Assembly: GCA_009773055.1 (NCBI GenBank)
Contig: WOUW01000002.1
Location: forward strand, 1-64,000
From: Paracoccaceae bacterium
GTDB taxonomy: Bacteria > Pseudomonadota > Alphaproteobacteria > Rhodobacterales > Rhodobacteraceae
Direction: 5' to 3'
DNA: 64,000 bases
This document shows positions 44,729 to 56,601 of this stretch, piece after piece. Position numbers and translations under genes: made by a program. Under the pieces are notes generated by a model, which did no database searches, was not told the origin of the DNA, and was given only the letters and a program-made list of their open reading frames with translations. Each line of letters begins with the position of its first letter. Position 1 is the stretch's first letter.

Positions 44729-46053
44729 GGCTGGGCCTCCCCTTCGGCAGCGGGCCGGGTCAACCAGCCGGTCACAGCATTCCGACGGTCCAGCACTTTT
44801 CGGGCGGCTTCCATCACATCCGCCTCGGTCACCGCGGACAGCGCCTCGTCCCAGCCCTCGATGTCCGCAACGCTTAGCCCCACGCTAAGACCCTGGCCAT
44901 AGCGTTGCGCAAGGTTCTCGACACTGTCGCGGGCATAGATTTCGCCCGCGCGGACCTGCGTGCGGATCCGCTCCAGTGCCGCAGGGTCGGGACCGTCTGC
45001 CAGAAACGTCTCCAGCACCTGATCCAGATCGTTTTCGATCGTCTCAAGGCTGACATCGGGCGCAGGCACCACGGCAATCCCGAAGGTTCCGTCGTCGATA
45101 CTGGTCCCGTCATAGAAAGCCGAGGAATAGACCGCCACCTGCCGGTCGAACTGCAAGGCCCGCGCCAGGACCGAGGTCTGGCCATTGCCGCCCAGAAGCT
45201 CGGCCAGAACGGTCAGCGCCGCCGCCTGCTTCTGGTCGCCGGGGTCACGTTCCGGAGCAAGATAGGTCCGCATGACATAGGGCTCGGACACCCTTTCGTC
45301 CGCCAGATCCAGCCGTCGTTCCGACAGCTGTGGCGGTTCCTGCGGGCGCATCCGCGGGACGATGCCGTCCGAGGGCGCAAGCGGGCCGTAATGCTTTTCC
45401 GCAAGGGCCTTCACGGCAACAGGATCGACATCGCCGGCAATGATCAGCGTCGCATTGTTCGGGGCATAGAAGCGTTCGTAGTAGGACAGCGCATCCTCGC
45501 GGCTCAGCGCTGCCATCTCGTGCCGCCAGCCGATCACCGGAATGCCATAGGGGCTGTTCTGAAACTGCGCCGCCCGCATCTGTTCGGACAACAGTGCATC
45601 GGGGTTGCTGTCCGTGCGCTGCGCGCGTTCCTCCAGAATGACCTGCCGCTCGGTCGCGACGTCGTCTTCGGTCAGGCGCAGGTTGCGCATCCGGTCGGCT
45701 TCCATCTCCATCACGAGGTCCAGCCGGTCGGCGCTGATCCGCTGGAAATACGCAGTGCATCGCCACCCTGCGCTTCGACGATGCCGGAAAATGCGTTCGG
45801 AGCGACCTTTTCGGTGCCCTTGAACATCAGATGCTCCAGGAAATGCGCGATGCCGGAATGGCCCCGGGGTTCATCCGCCGCCCCTACCCGATACCAGATC
45901 ATCTGCACCACGACCGGCGCGCGATGATCCTCGATCACCACGACTTGCAGGCCGTTGTCCAGGCTGAAGGTGGTGACTGGCTCTTCCGCGGCAGCGGGCA
46001 GCGCCAGCGTCACGATGGCGGCCACGCCAGCGCCAATTCGTCCGAGCATCGGA
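44725..46053 (-). pseudogene. M16 family zinc peptidase with HxxEH, frameshifted near 45755
   Basis: N-terminal part (ORF 45711..46103) has HFLEHLMFKGTEKV...VEAQGGD then goes out of frame; C-terminal part continues as YFQRISADRLDLVMEMEADRMRNLRL in the frame of ORF 44725..45714. Confidence 0.8.
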
Positions 46054-46125
46054 GTCTCCAGGTCAGGTCTCTTGCGGGAAACTGCTGCGCGGCCAGTGAA
46101 CAATCAAGCCATGGCCACGCGCTTG

Positions 46126-46656
46126 TTACTCTTCGCCCGATTTCCGGGGCGGGGCCGACGGGTTGCGAAGCCCCAGCGCCCGCCACCGTGCAAGCTCTGC
46201 CTGCTGGTCCAGCCGCTGCTTGCGGTAGGCCTTGTAGTAGACGTTCACGCTGAACAGCCGTTCCAGGACGCGGCCGTTATTGTCGCGCCGCCACTCCAGG
46301 TCTTCCGAGGCCAGGGTCGAGCGGATGCCGCCGTCAACGCCAAAGCGGCCAGCATGGGCGTAAAGTGCAGAATCCCCTGACGGGATGCCCCCGGCCGCAG
46401 AAGGCTTGCCGCCCAGCGCTATCGCGGCATCTGCCTCCGGGTTCGGGTCGGAACGGTTGAAGCCACCGGGCGTCGGATCCGGCAGTTCAGCCAGAGTCTC
46501 CGGCATTTCCAGTGGTTTGGGCGGGACGATGGCAAATTCGTCCGGTCCGGGACCGGACCGCAGGTTCATCAGCTGAGGATCGCCCTTGCCGCCGCAGGCC
46601 GCCAGCGTGATCATCGTCGCAATCGCGATGACCGCCCTGCCTTTCTGTGCCTGCAT
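46126..46656 (-). CDS. DUF3035 (BamF-like) lipoprotein
   Basis: Lipobox LAACGGKGDPQLMNLRSGPGPDEFAIVPPKPLEMPETLAELPDPTPGGFNRSDPNPEADAAIALGGKP. Confidence 0.85.
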   Translation of the reverse strand: MQAQKGRAVIAIATMITLAACGGKGDPQLMNLRSGPGPDEFAIVPPKPLEMPETLAELPDPTPGGFNRSDPNPEADAAIALGGKPSAAGGIPSGDSALYAHAGRFGVDGGIRSTLASEDLEWRRDNNGRVLERLFSVNVYYKAYRKQRLDQQAELARWRALGLRNPSAPPRKSGEE

Positions 46657-46717
46657 ACCTGCCTCCGAACCGTCTTTTGCCCGTCTTAGCCTAAAGCCGC
46701 GCGGTCGTCACGCCTGT

Positions 46718-47230
46718 TTAGCGCACCTTGCCTTTGGCTTTACCACCCCTTGCCGATCCGCCACGGTCACCTTTGGCAAACATCACCAGCCCAAGGGCCC
46801 CGGCAAAGATCGCAATATCGGCAACGTTGAAGGCGTAGGGATTCTCGATTCCGCAGCAAGTCATGTTCAGGAAGTCCGCAACGGCACCGTAAACGATTCG
46901 GTCGATGATGTTGCCAAGCGCCCCGCCGACCAGAAGACCGCCCGCCAGTTCTGCCTTCCAGTTGCCGGTCTCGCGGCGCATCCACCAGACGACCCAGGCC
47001 GAGATTGCCAGCGCCAGCGCGATCAGCCCCCAGCGGGCAGGATCTGCACTGTTAGATAGCAGGCCGAAGTTGATGCCGAAGTTCCAGGCCATGCGGAAAT
47101 TTATGTAGGGCGGCAGCACGTCGATCTCGTTCCGGTTGATCAGGTCCAAGCCATGCACGACCGCAAGCTTGCTCAGCTGGTCGATGCCGAAGACCGCGAC
47201 GGCTGTGATCCAGAAGCGCCGCATCATCAA
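46718..47230 (-). CDS. lspA: Lipoprotein signal peptidase
   Basis: [60 protein letters not shown]. Confidence 0.95.
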   Translation of the reverse strand: MMMRRFWITAVAVFGIDQLSKLAVVHGLDLINRNEIDVLPPYINFRMAWNFGINFGLLSNSADPARWGLIALALAISAWVVWWMRRETGNWKAELAGGLLVGGALGNIIDRIVYGAVADFLNMTCCGIENPYAFNVADIAIFAGALGLVMFAKGDRGGSARGGKAKGKVR

Positions 47231-48813
47231 TGCCGGAAATGGCGCTGGCCGGTGAAGACCATGGCAAGCCCACGTTCGTCAGCTGCCGCGATGACCTCGT
47301 CGTCGCGCATCGACCCGCCCGGCTGGATGATCGCTGTCGCGCCTGCATCCGCCGCCGTGATCAGCCCGTCGGCGAAGGGAAAGAACGCATCCGACGCGAC
47401 GACCGAGCCCTTGGTCAGCGGCCCCGCCAGCCCCAGCGCCTCTGCCATGTCCAGCGCTTTGCGCGCCGCGATCCGGGTGCTGTCCACCCGGCTCATCTGC
47501 CCCGCACCCACGCCCACGGTCGCCCCGTCCTTGACGTAGATGATCGCGTTCGACTTGACGTGCTTTGCCACCGTCCAGGCAAACTTCAGGTCGCGCATCT
47601 CGGCATCCGAAGGTGCGCGCTTGGTTACCACTTTCAGGTTGGACGGCGACACATGCCCCGCGTCCCGGTCCTGCACCAGGAACCCGCCCGCCACCTGCTT
47701 GAACGCCAGGCCCCCGGCCTTCGGGTCGGGCAGCGCTCCTGTCGTCAGTAGTCGCAGGTTCTTCTTCCCGGCGAACACCGCCTTCGCCTCATCGGTCGCG
47801 TCGGGGGCGATGACAACCTCGGTGAAGATCTTCACGATCTCTTCTGCCGTGGCCCCGTCAAGCACCTGATTCAAGGCAACAATCCCACCAAAAGCGCTGG
47901 TCTGGTCACATTGATAGGCACGCAGGTAAGCCTCGGTCAGCGACGACGCCGTGGCCACCCCACAGGGGTTCGCATGCTTGATGATCGCGCAGGCCGGGGC
48001 GCCTCCGGCGAACTCCGCCACCAGCTCGAAGGCCGCGTCGGTGTCGTTGATGTTGTTGTAGCTAAGTTCCTTGCCTTGCCACTGCCGGGCCGTCGCCACG
48101 CCGGGCCGACGCGAGCCGTCCACATAGAACGCCGCCGCCTGATGCGGGTTTTCGCCATAGCGCAGGGTCTGCGCCAGCTTGCCCGCAAAGCTGCGATAGC
48201 GCGGGACGGGCTCCTTGATCTCGCCAGCCAGCCAGGTCGAGACCGCCGTGTCATAGGCCGCGGTCTTGGCATAGGCCGTCAGCGCCAGCTTCTGACGAAA
48301 GACCATCGTTGTGGCCCCGTCATGGGTTTTCAGCTGTGCCAGCAGGCTATCGTAGTCCAGCGGGTCCGTCACGACCGTCACGAAGCGATGGTTCTTCGCC
48401 GCCGCCCGGATCATCGCCGGACCGCCGATGTCGATGTTCTCGATGCAGGTCACATGATCCGCACCCCGCGCGACCGTCTCTTCGAAGGGGTAAAGGTTCA
48501 CGATCAGAAGGTCGATCGGCTCGATCCCGTGCGCGGCCATCGCCACCAGATGCTCGTCATCGTCGCGCAGCGCGAGAAGCCCGCCGTGGACGTTCGGGTG
48601 CAGCGTCTTGACCCGCCCATCCATCATCTCGGGGAAACCGGTCACTTCCGCCACATCCCGCACCGCCAGCCCCGCCGCACGCAACATTCCGCTGGTCCCG
48701 CCGGTGGAGATCAGCTCGACCCCGTATCCCGCCAGGGTCCGTGCCAGGTCCAGCAGTCCGGTCTTGTCGGAAACGGAAATCAGCGCGCGGCCGATGGGGA
48801 CGAGGTTGGTCAT
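47227..48813 (-). CDS. purH: Bifunctional AICAR transformylase/IMP cyclohydrolase
   Basis: [62 protein letters not shown]. Confidence 0.97.
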   Translation of the reverse strand: MTNLVPIGRALISVSDKTGLLDLARTLAGYGVELISTGGTSGMLRAAGLAVRDVAEVTGFPEMMDGRVKTLHPNVHGGLLALRDDDEHLVAMAAHGIEPIDLLIVNLYPFEETVARGADHVTCIENIDIGGPAMIRAAAKNHRFVTVVTDPLDYDSLLAQLKTHDGATTMVFRQKLALTAYAKTAAYDTAVSTWLAGEIKEPVPRYRSFAGKLAQTLRYGENPHQAAAFYVDGSRRPGVATARQWQGKELSYNNINDTDAAFELVAEFAGGAPACAIIKHANPCGVATASSLTEAYLRAYQCDQTSAFGGIVALNQVLDGATAEEIVKIFTEVVIAPDATDEAKAVFAGKKNLRLLTTGALPDPKAGGLAFKQVAGGFLVQDRDAGHVSPSNLKVVTKRAPSDAEMRDLKFAWTVAKHVKSNAIIYVKDGATVGVGAGQMSRVDSTRIAARKALDMAEALGLAGPLTKGSVVASDAFFPFADGLITAADAGATAIIQPGGSMRDDEVIAAADERGLAMVFTGQRHFRH

Positions 48814-48844
48814 CGCTGGAACCCTTCACTTGCCCGTCGGGACG

Positions 48845-50560
48845 TCAAGGGTCCACCCCCTCCAGGTCCCGAATGGCCAGCGGAGTATCCTTTGCCTTCG
48901 CCAAGGTCCAGCCTATCCGTGTCTCGAACCCCCGCGCCTCGCTTCGCAGCACGATCTGCAGCGATGGCCGGGGCTTCAGCCGCCCCTTTTCCAGATAGGC
49001 CGAAGGTTCCAGCCCCAGGTCTGCCGGACCGGTGTAACGGAAGATCCAGATCTCGCCACTGCGCAGGACCAGCGACACCGCAGCTCCGCCCATATCCAGT
49101 TCCGCATCGACATCCGGGTGCAGATGAAACCGGATCGCGAACCGCCCGCCCTCCATTGCCGTCGCGGTCATCGCATCCTCGAACCGTCGCCGCGCCTCGG
49201 CTGTCATCGCGGTCAGCGCGTCCACCCCTGACAACCGCCGCCCGTCATGCGCCAGTGTCAGGCTGCGGCTCGCGGTCAGCCCGTGACTGCGCAGCCAACC
49301 GTCATGCGCGATGAAGAGATCCGAACCTTCGGTGCCCACCGTCAGCCGCGACGACGTCACCTGCGCCCGATGCCCCAAGGCGTCGCCGCTCGCCACCAGC
49401 CGTGAGGACGACACCCCGTCCAGTCCCAGTGTCGAGTGCGACGCCGTCGCCCGCGCCGCCCGCCGCCACTCCGCCCCGAAGGCAGTGCCCGAGCCGCAGT
49501 TGACCACCAGTGCCCGACGACCCGAGACCAGCTCGAAAGCCGAGGTCGAGGCATGCGCCGTTTCGGCCGCCCGCCCCCCCGGCGGGGCCGAGGCGTCGAC
49601 AATGACCGAGGTTCGACCCCCCGCCAGCCGGGCATAGCCCATTGCGATGGCAGGGGTCGCCCCCGCACGCACTCCTGCCGCCGCAAGGGCCTGATCCAGC
49701 CGCCCTTCCGCGCCCTTGCCGCCGCCGTGAAACCGCGCCAGATCGCCATCGGCATGACGCAGGGCCCGCAGCGCCGGGGCAATCCTCATGATCGCCGACG
49801 AAACTGCCGGAGGCACCGTCAGGTTCGCCTCTGTCATCGCGCTTGCCGACCAGGTCAGCAGCGTCAGCACTTCCAGAAGTTCCTCGGGGTTGCGCGTCGG
49901 AATCCCGCCTTCCGCGTCGATGTCCGCCTCACAGGCCGCCGCCAGGGCTGCCGTCGCCGGGGCGACCAGAGCCTCCATCCCGATCAGCGAGATGCCGGCA
50001 TAGACCAGACCCGTCAGCGCCTCGAACCGGGGCAGCCCCTCTGCCGCACTGCGCCAGCGCCGCGCCAGATAGGCCGCCTGCCGCGACAGGGAGCGGTAGA
50101 AGGTCTCGCTCTGCGCCCGGTCGCGCCCGTTCAGCAAAAGCGTCGCGTGATGCACCCAAGCGATGATCCGGCGTCCGGTCAGGTCCGGGGTCCAGCCGGG
50201 CCCCCGCCCACCACCGAACCGCGCAATCCAGCCCCAGGTCCAATCCTGCGCCCGGGTTTGCGCCTCTTTCGTGCCCAGCGCCGCAAGGTCATCCAGCCAG
50301 CAGAACCCATGCGCTTCGACGGCAAAGCCCCGGTCCGGCGCGGCAATGTCCCAAAGACTTGTGCCCGGCGCTTCGGCCAGATGCCCGGCCAGCAGCACAT
50401 TGCCCAGAACCAGCTGCTTGCCGCGCGTGTAAAGCCCGATCGACCGCGGCTCCGGCTGCGACACGAACCCACCCGCCACGCGCGCCCGGCGCGCAGCAAA
50501 GACCGCCAGCCGATCGGCCAGCCGGTCCAAACGCTTCGACGTGCTGCCAGTGCCGCCCAC
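48845..50560 (-). CDS. Heparinase II/III family protein
   Basis: 571 aa; LRHADGDLARFHGGGKG, DASAPPGG, ASHSTLGLDGVSSSRL typical of alphaproteobacterial heparinase II/III proteins. Confidence 0.85.
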   Translation of the reverse strand: MGGTGSTSKRLDRLADRLAVFAARRARVAGGFVSQPEPRSIGLYTRGKQLVLGNVLLAGHLAEAPGTSLWDIAAPDRGFAVEAHGFCWLDDLAALGTKEAQTRAQDWTWGWIARFGGGRGPGWTPDLTGRRIIAWVHHATLLLNGRDRAQSETFYRSLSRQAAYLARRWRSAAEGLPRFEALTGLVYAGISLIGMEALVAPATAALAAACEADIDAEGGIPTRNPEELLEVLTLLTWSASAMTEANLTVPPAVSSAIMRIAPALRALRHADGDLARFHGGGKGAEGRLDQALAAAGVRAGATPAIAMGYARLAGGRTSVIVDASAPPGGRAAETAHASTSAFELVSGRRALVVNCGSGTAFGAEWRRAARATASHSTLGLDGVSSSRLVASGDALGHRAQVTSSRLTVGTEGSDLFIAHDGWLRSHGLTASRSLTLAHDGRRLSGVDALTAMTAEARRRFEDAMTATAMEGGRFAIRFHLHPDVDAELDMGGAAVSLVLRSGEIWIFRYTGPADLGLEPSAYLEKGRLKPRPSLQIVLRSEARGFETRIGWTLAKAKDTPLAIRDLEGVDP

Positions 50561-50663
50561 GCCCTGCCTCTGCTCAAAGCCCGGTAGTCCCGGATCATCG
50601 CGCGGATGATAGGTCAGGGCCGCGCGTCTGTCACGTCACAGGCTTATGACAGTCCGTCAGCAC

Positions 50664-51783
50664 TCAGGCCAGGTGATCGATCCGCCGCAGGAACTGCGCC
50701 AGGTGGCCGACCTGATCCAGCCAGCGCGCCAGAAGCTTCGGGTCATGCGGCGCGCCATGCACCCCTGCCGGGATCTCACGGGTCAGCACCGCCTCGATCG
50801 CCAATGACACCGGCACCGACACCAGCCGCCCCATCGCAGTGCCGCGCACATCGCCCCAGGCATCCATCGCCCAGGTCTCGTGGAACACCGGCTTGCCGTC
50901 GCGTTCGGCTTTCAGCGCCACGAACAGCACCACCCGGTCCGGCTCGCCTTCGGCATAGGAGTTGTCTTTCAGCAAGGCAGCGGCGCGGGTTTCGAGGGCG
51001 GCGTTGATCGCCTCAACAGGTTTGCCTTCCAGCCCCTCGATCTCGCGGAAAATCGGTGCCCAGGCATCGGCCCAACCGTTCAGCCGAATTGTCCCACGGA
51101 CGAAGTCCTTGACCTTCCAGTGCGGCTCGAACCGGTATTCCTCCATGAACGGATAGCTGTCGCGGTTGGGGTAAACCTCAAAGCTTTCCGGCACCGGCAG
51201 CGGCGCGTCATAGCGGCTGATCGCATCCCAGGGCCGCGCCACCCGCAGTTCCGTAAAATGCCGCAAGCTGCGCGAAGGCGAGCGCAGCGCCTTCAGCACC
51301 CCCGCCGGGGCCCAGCTGAACTTGTAGCGGAAGGCATTCGCCACCTTCGGCACCCCGCCGCAATAGCTGGTGAAGCTGATGACGTTGTCGTTGTGATAAG
51401 CCTTCGACGCCCGATAGCGCGCCACAAGGTCATGCGCCATCAGGTGATCAATGCCGGGGTCAAGGCCGACCTCGTTGATCGACACCAACCCGGCCTCGCG
51501 GAATGCCTCATCCAGCGCCCGCATCTCCGGTGCAATGTAGCTGGAGGAGCAGAAGTTCGCCCCCTTCTCCAGGCACAGCTTCGCGATCCCGACATGCTGG
51601 TCGGCGGGCAACATCGACACCGCGATGTCGCCCGGCTTCAGCGCCGCGCCGCGCAATGTCGCCGACCTCGGCGCGCGCCTTCTCGACCGTGCGGTTCCAG
51701 ACCACGACGGGGTGCCCCGCCTCGATCAGCCGCCGCAACCCCGGAATCGACGACAGCCCCGTGCCGCACCAATGGATCGTCAT
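50664..51783 (-). pseudogene. Saccharopine dehydrogenase family protein, frameshifted near 51645-51665
   Basis: N-term MTIHWCGTGLSSIPGLRRLIEAGHPVVVWNRTVEKARAEVGDIA (ORF 51508..51783) continues in another frame as ALKPGDIAVSMLPADQHVGIAKLCLEKGANFCSSSYIAPEMRALDEAF (ORF 50664..51656). Confidence 0.8.
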
Positions 51784-51836
51784 GTTCTCACTCCCCTTTG
51801 TCCCCGGACCCCAGAAATCTTCAGCAAGATCTTTGA

Positions 51837-51860
51837 CAAATTCCTTGCTTAAGGAATTTG
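51837..51860. terminator. Hairpin between the two saccharopine dehydrogenase-like genes
   Basis: CAAATTCCTT-GCTT-AAGGAATTTG, perfect 10-bp stem. Confidence 0.6.
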
Positions 51861-51882
51861 CAGCGCCGGTTGATCCCCTTGC

Positions 51883-52932
51883 TCACACGCCCGCGACGTG
51901 CCTGTCGAATTCCACCTTCGCCCGGCCCCAGACACCCTGGTCCAGCGCTGTCAGCGTCAGAAGCGACGGCAAAAGCTGCGCCGCATAATCCTCCGAGGAC
52001 TCCACCGGCATCAGCGAAGGCAGGTTGTCGATCGCCGTCACATCCAGCGGCGGGTTGTCATGCACCCTTAGCGCAGGCGCGTCCCAGTCCGTCGCCCGGT
52101 CATAGACCTTGATCGGTGAAAAGTCTGAAGTCGGATCGCAGGCAATATCGCCGATCACCGTCAGTTTCCTTGGGTCGGTCTTGGCCGATGCCGGGACAAA
52201 CACCGGACAGCCCGGCCGCGCGAGGATGCAGTTCAGGAAGATCTCGTGCTGCAAGACCTCCGGGAACGGCCCGCCCGAGGCCGTCTCGGCCATATCCCAC
52301 TTCGTCACCGCGACACCCATCGCCGTGCACAGGTCCGCCGCCCCCGTGCCAACCCTGCCCAAAGCCCCGATGATGATCGCCCGCGGTCGCGCCAACCCGG
52401 CCAATTCCTCGCCAAGTTGCGCAAGCAGCACATCCTTGGACGGAACCTTCCGCACCGGCCCGGCAATCCCGCCACGCGCTTGCGCCGCCCAGCATTTCAA
52501 GGACACGGCGGCCCCCGCATACCCTGCCCAATAGCCAAAGGCCGCGACGCGGCGGCCATCCTCGCCCACCAGATACTCCAGGTCATACAGCGTCCCGCCC
52601 CCGGCCTTGAAGCGCTGCAACAGAACCCGCCCCGCCGGTTGCCCCTTGTAGGCATGGCCGAACATGATGTGTCGGTGCGTCAGGGGTGTCCCGTCCTCAG
52701 GCAGCTCCTTCAGCCCGAAGATGATCGCATCCGCCGGAGCCTTCGGCCAAAGGTTCTCCTCCGCGATCTCGCAGCCCGCCGCGACATAGCCGTCAAGCGG
52801 AATCGCCCGGACGGAGGACTTCTCGACCGTCACCCGGATCCCCGCCTTCACCAGCGCCGCAGCACCTTCGGGCGTAATCCCCACGCGCTCCTCATGTGGC
52901 CGCTGTTCCGCGCGCACCCAAAGATGGGTCAT
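51883..52932 (-). CDS. Saccharopine dehydrogenase (LYS1-like, AlaDH/PNT N-terminal fold)
   Basis: MTHLWVRAEQRPHEERVGITPEGAAALVKAGIRVTVEKSSVRAIPLDGYVAAGCEI; FGHAYKGQPAGRVLLQRF. Confidence 0.88.
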   Translation of the reverse strand: MTHLWVRAEQRPHEERVGITPEGAAALVKAGIRVTVEKSSVRAIPLDGYVAAGCEIAEENLWPKAPADAIIFGLKELPEDGTPLTHRHIMFGHAYKGQPAGRVLLQRFKAGGGTLYDLEYLVGEDGRRVAAFGYWAGYAGAAVSLKCWAAQARGGIAGPVRKVPSKDVLLAQLGEELAGLARPRAIIIGALGRVGTGAADLCTAMGVAVTKWDMAETASGGPFPEVLQHEIFLNCILARPGCPVFVPASAKTDPRKLTVIGDIACDPTSDFSPIKVYDRATDWDAPALRVHDNPPLDVTAIDNLPSLMPVESSEDYAAQLLPSLLTLTALDQGVWGRAKVEFDRHVAGV

Positions 52933-53082
52933 GTCCCCGTCCCTCCCCAAGCTCTCGGCCCCGTGATAGCCGAAGACCTCACCCGGCAAAACCCCGCAAA
53001 CTGACTGTTTCCGACCGGACCCGGCTTGCAAAATCCGCCATATCGACGCAAGTCTCCCGCATCCGTCCTGACGAGTTCCCTT

Positions 53083-53646
53083 ATGCAGATTGACCCAACC
53101 GTATTGCCCGACGTCCTGATCGTCACCCCCCGCCGCTTCGGCGATGCCCGGGGCTGGTTCATGGAAACCTGGAACGCCGCACGTATGGCCGATGCCGGTC
53201 TGGACTTGCCCTGGGTGCAGGACAACCACTCCTTCTCCGCCGCCAAAGGGACGCTCCGAGGGCTGCACTATCAGTCGCCGCCGCGCGCGCAGGACAAGCT
53301 TGTTCGTTGCACCCGGGGCGCAATCCTTGATGTCGCCGTCGACATCCGCACCGGGTCGCCCAGTTACGGCCAGTGGGTCGCCGTCGAGCTGACCCCCGAC
53401 AATGGTCGCCAACTGTTCGTCCCAAAGGGCTTCCTGCACGGCTTCGTCACCCTGACCGACGACACCGAGGTGCAATACAAATGCACCGATCTTTACGCTC
53501 CCGATCATGACGGTGCCGTCCGCTGGGACGACCCGGCCATCGGCATCGACTGGGGCACTTCGGCCCCCACACTTTCAGACAAGGACGCGAAAGCCCCGCT
53601 TCTGGCAGACATCGGCCGCCCCTTTCGCTATGGGGCCACCGAATGA
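53083..53646 (+). CDS. rfbC: dTDP-4-dehydrorhamnose 3,5-epimerase
   Basis: [48 protein letters not shown]. Confidence 0.95.
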   Translation: MQIDPTVLPDVLIVTPRRFGDARGWFMETWNAARMADAGLDLPWVQDNHSFSAAKGTLRGLHYQSPPRAQDKLVRCTRGAILDVAVDIRTGSPSYGQWVAVELTPDNGRQLFVPKGFLHGFVTLTDDTEVQYKCTDLYAPDHDGAVRWDDPAIGIDWGTSAPTLSDKDAKAPLLADIGRPFRYGATE

Positions 53647-54680
53647 AGCTCCTCGTCACTGGCGGTGCAGGTTTCATCGGCTCTGCCGTCGTCCGCCTCG
53701 CCGTCACCCGAGGCCACGAAGTAGTCAATCTCGACGCCATGACCTATGCCGCGAACGAGGCGAACGTGGCCTCAGTCTCAGGCTCCAACCTTTACAGCTT
53801 TGAAAAAGCCGACATCCGCGACCGCGCCGCGCTGGACCGCATCTTCGCGACCCACAACCCTGACGCCGTGATGCACCTCGCCGCAGAAAGCCATGTTGAC
53901 CGCTCCATCGATGGCCCGGCCGATTTCATCGAGACGAACATCACCGGCACCTTCAACCTCTTGGAAGCCGCCCGCACCCACTGGACCCGCGCTGGCAAAC
54001 CGGAAACCTTCCGCTTCCACCACATCTCCACCGATGAGGTGTTCGGCTCTCTCGGCCCCGACGGTCAGTTCACCGAACACACCCCCTACGACCCCCGCAG
54101 CCCCTACTCCGCCTCCAAGGCAGCGTCAGATCACCTGGTCCGTGCGTGGCATGAAACCTACGGCCTGCCCGTTGTCCTCACCAACTGCTCGAACAACTAC
54201 GGCCCCTACCACTTCCCCGAAAAGCTGATCCCCGTCACGATCCTGAACGCGCTCCACGGGCGTCCGATCCCGGTCTACGGCAATGGCGAAAACATCCGCG
54301 ACTGGCTGTATGTCGAGGACCACGCCGACGCCCTCCTCCTCGTCCTCGAAAAGGGCACCCGCGGCCGCAGCTACAACATCGGCGGCGAGAACGAGCGGCG
54401 GAACATCGACCTCGTCCGCACCATCTGCGCCCTCCTTGACGAGATGGCCCCCAAAGCCACCCCCTACGGCGACCAGATCACCTTCGTCACCGACCGCCCC
54501 GGCCACGACGCCCGCTACGCCATCGACCCCTCCCGCATCCGCGACGAACTGGGCTGGCGCCCCTCGGTCACCGTCGAGGAAGGCCTGCGCCGCACCGTCC
54601 GATGGTATCTCGACAACGAGGCCTGGTGGCGTCCGCTTCTGAACCGGCAGGGCGTGGGCGAAAGGCTTGGCAAGGCATGA
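53643..54680 (+). CDS. rfbB: dTDP-glucose 4,6-dehydratase
   Basis: [67 protein letters not shown]. Confidence 0.96.
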   Translation: MKLLVTGGAGFIGSAVVRLAVTRGHEVVNLDAMTYAANEANVASVSGSNLYSFEKADIRDRAALDRIFATHNPDAVMHLAAESHVDRSIDGPADFIETNITGTFNLLEAARTHWTRAGKPETFRFHHISTDEVFGSLGPDGQFTEHTPYDPRSPYSASKAASDHLVRAWHETYGLPVVLTNCSNNYGPYHFPEKLIPVTILNALHGRPIPVYGNGENIRDWLYVEDHADALLLVLEKGTRGRSYNIGGENERRNIDLVRTICALLDEMAPKATPYGDQITFVTDRPGHDARYAIDPSRIRDELGWRPSVTVEEGLRRTVRWYLDNEAWWRPLLNRQGVGERLGKA

Positions 54681-55522
54681 AACTCCTCGTCTTCGGCAAG
54701 ACCGGCCAGGTCGCGCGAGAGCTTCAGCGTCTCGCCCCCGACGCCACCTACTTGGGCCGCGACGAAGCTGATCTCGGTAACCCCTTCCAATGCGTCGACG
54801 CCATCAAGGAATCTGACGCCGACGCCATCATAAACGCCGCCGCCTGGACCGCCGTGGACGCTGCAGAAAGCGACGAACTCAACGCCTTTCAGGTGAATGG
54901 CAATACTCCTGAATGCATGGCTCTCACCGCAGCCGAGCGTGACATTCCGTTCCTGCACATTTCCACCGACTATGTCTTTGATGGACAGGGCGACAAGCCC
55001 TTCACACCCGACCATCCCACTGCGCCGCAAAACGCATACGGACGGACAAAGCTGCTCGGCGAACAGGGTATCCGCAATGCCTTGGGAAACCACCTCATTC
55101 TTCGCACCTCCTGGGTCGTCTCAGCCCACGGCTCGAATTTCGTCAAGACCATGCTGCGGCTTGGCAAGGACCGCGAGACGCTCAATGTCGTCGCCGACCA
55201 GATCGGCGGCCCGACCCCCGCCGCTGCCATCGCTCAGGCCCTGCTCACCGCCGCGCAGGCCATGACCGACGGCGCGCCCGGGGGCACCCACCACTTCGCA
55301 GGCACCCCCGACACCAGCTGGGCCGACTTCGCCCGTGCCATCATGGCCGAGGCAATCCTGCCCTGCCGGATCACCGACATCCCGACCTCCGATTACCCCA
55401 CCCCGGCCAAACGGCCGCTGAATTCCCGCCTTGATTGCAGTGCATTTACCGCGGCATTCGGCATCCCGCGTCCCGACTGGCGCGAGGGCCTGGAAGCGAT
55501 CGTGAAGGAGTTGCGCCCATGA
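54677..55522 (+). CDS. rfbD: dTDP-4-dehydrorhamnose reductase
   Basis: [54 protein letters not shown]. Confidence 0.95.
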   Translation: MKLLVFGKTGQVARELQRLAPDATYLGRDEADLGNPFQCVDAIKESDADAIINAAAWTAVDAAESDELNAFQVNGNTPECMALTAAERDIPFLHISTDYVFDGQGDKPFTPDHPTAPQNAYGRTKLLGEQGIRNALGNHLILRTSWVVSAHGSNFVKTMLRLGKDRETLNVVADQIGGPTPAAAIAQALLTAAQAMTDGAPGGTHHFAGTPDTSWADFARAIMAEAILPCRITDIPTSDYPTPAKRPLNSRLDCSAFTAAFGIPRPDWREGLEAIVKELRP

Positions 55523-56391
55523 CCCGCAAAGGCATCCTCCTCGCCGGTGGCACCGGCTCGCGCCTCTGGCCGATCACGCTGGGGGTCTCAAAGCAGCTCT
55601 TGCCGATCTACGACAAGCCGATGGTCTATTACCCGATCTCGGTCCTGATGCTGTCCGGCATTCGCGAGATTGCGATCATCACCACCCCCGACGACCAGCC
55701 CCAATTCCAGCGCCTTCTGGGCGACGGCAGCCAGTGGGGCCTTTCCTTCACCTGGATCATCCAGGAAAAGCCGGAAGGGCTGGCGCAGGCCTACCTTCTG
55801 ACCCGCGATTTCCTGAACGGCGCGCCTTCAGCCATGGTCCTTGGCGACAATATCTTCTTTGGTCACGGCTTGCCGGAAATCCTGCACCGCGCCAACGCAC
55901 AACCGTCGGGCGGGACCGTGTTCGGCTACCACGTCTCCGACCCCGAACGTTACGGTGTCGCAGCCTTCGATGCTTCGGGCAAAGTCACCCAGATCATCGA
56001 AAAACCGAAAAACCCGCCCTCCAGCTTTGCCATCACCGGCCTCTATTTCCTCGACGGTCGCGCGCCCGACATTGCCGCCGAAACCAAGCCTTCCCCGCGT
56101 GGCGAGCTGGAGATCGTCGATGTCCTCGAACACTACCGCGCCGAGGGCTCGCTGCAGGTCGAACGCATGGGTCGCGGCTTTGCCTGGCTCGACACCGGCA
56201 CCCCTGGCAGCCTGCTGGACGCCGGGAACTTCGTCCGCACTCTGCAGGATAGGCAGGGAATGCAGGTCGGCTCACCGGACGAGATTGCTTTTCACCAGGG
56301 CTGGATCAGCCACGCGGGTCTGGAAAAGCAGGCACAGATCTTCGGCAAGTCCAGCTACGGCGCACATCTGGCGGGCGTGCTGAAGGAATAA
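55519..56391 (+). CDS. rfbA: Glucose-1-phosphate thymidylyltransferase
   Basis: [51 protein letters not shown]. Confidence 0.97.
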   Translation: MTRKGILLAGGTGSRLWPITLGVSKQLLPIYDKPMVYYPISVLMLSGIREIAIITTPDDQPQFQRLLGDGSQWGLSFTWIIQEKPEGLAQAYLLTRDFLNGAPSAMVLGDNIFFGHGLPEILHRANAQPSGGTVFGYHVSDPERYGVAAFDASGKVTQIIEKPKNPPSSFAITGLYFLDGRAPDIAAETKPSPRGELEIVDVLEHYRAEGSLQVERMGRGFAWLDTGTPGSLLDAGNFVRTLQDRQGMQVGSPDEIAFHQGWISHAGLEKQAQIFGKSSYGAHLAGVLKE

Positions 56392-56601
56392 CCGCGTTCG
56401 ACGAAGGACATCGCGGCAGTCCGTGGCGGCTTTCGCCTCGTCGTGAACGGCTTTCAGGACCTCCTTGGCAGCGTCCAGGTTCATGGCGGCGACGTTCAGG
56501 ACAATCGGGTGTTGGCCAGGGATGGACCGCGGTTTGATCCCGGTCAAGGCGCTGACCCTTGTCTTGTGCAAGACTGCAAGCTCCACAGTGAGACCGTATT
56601 C

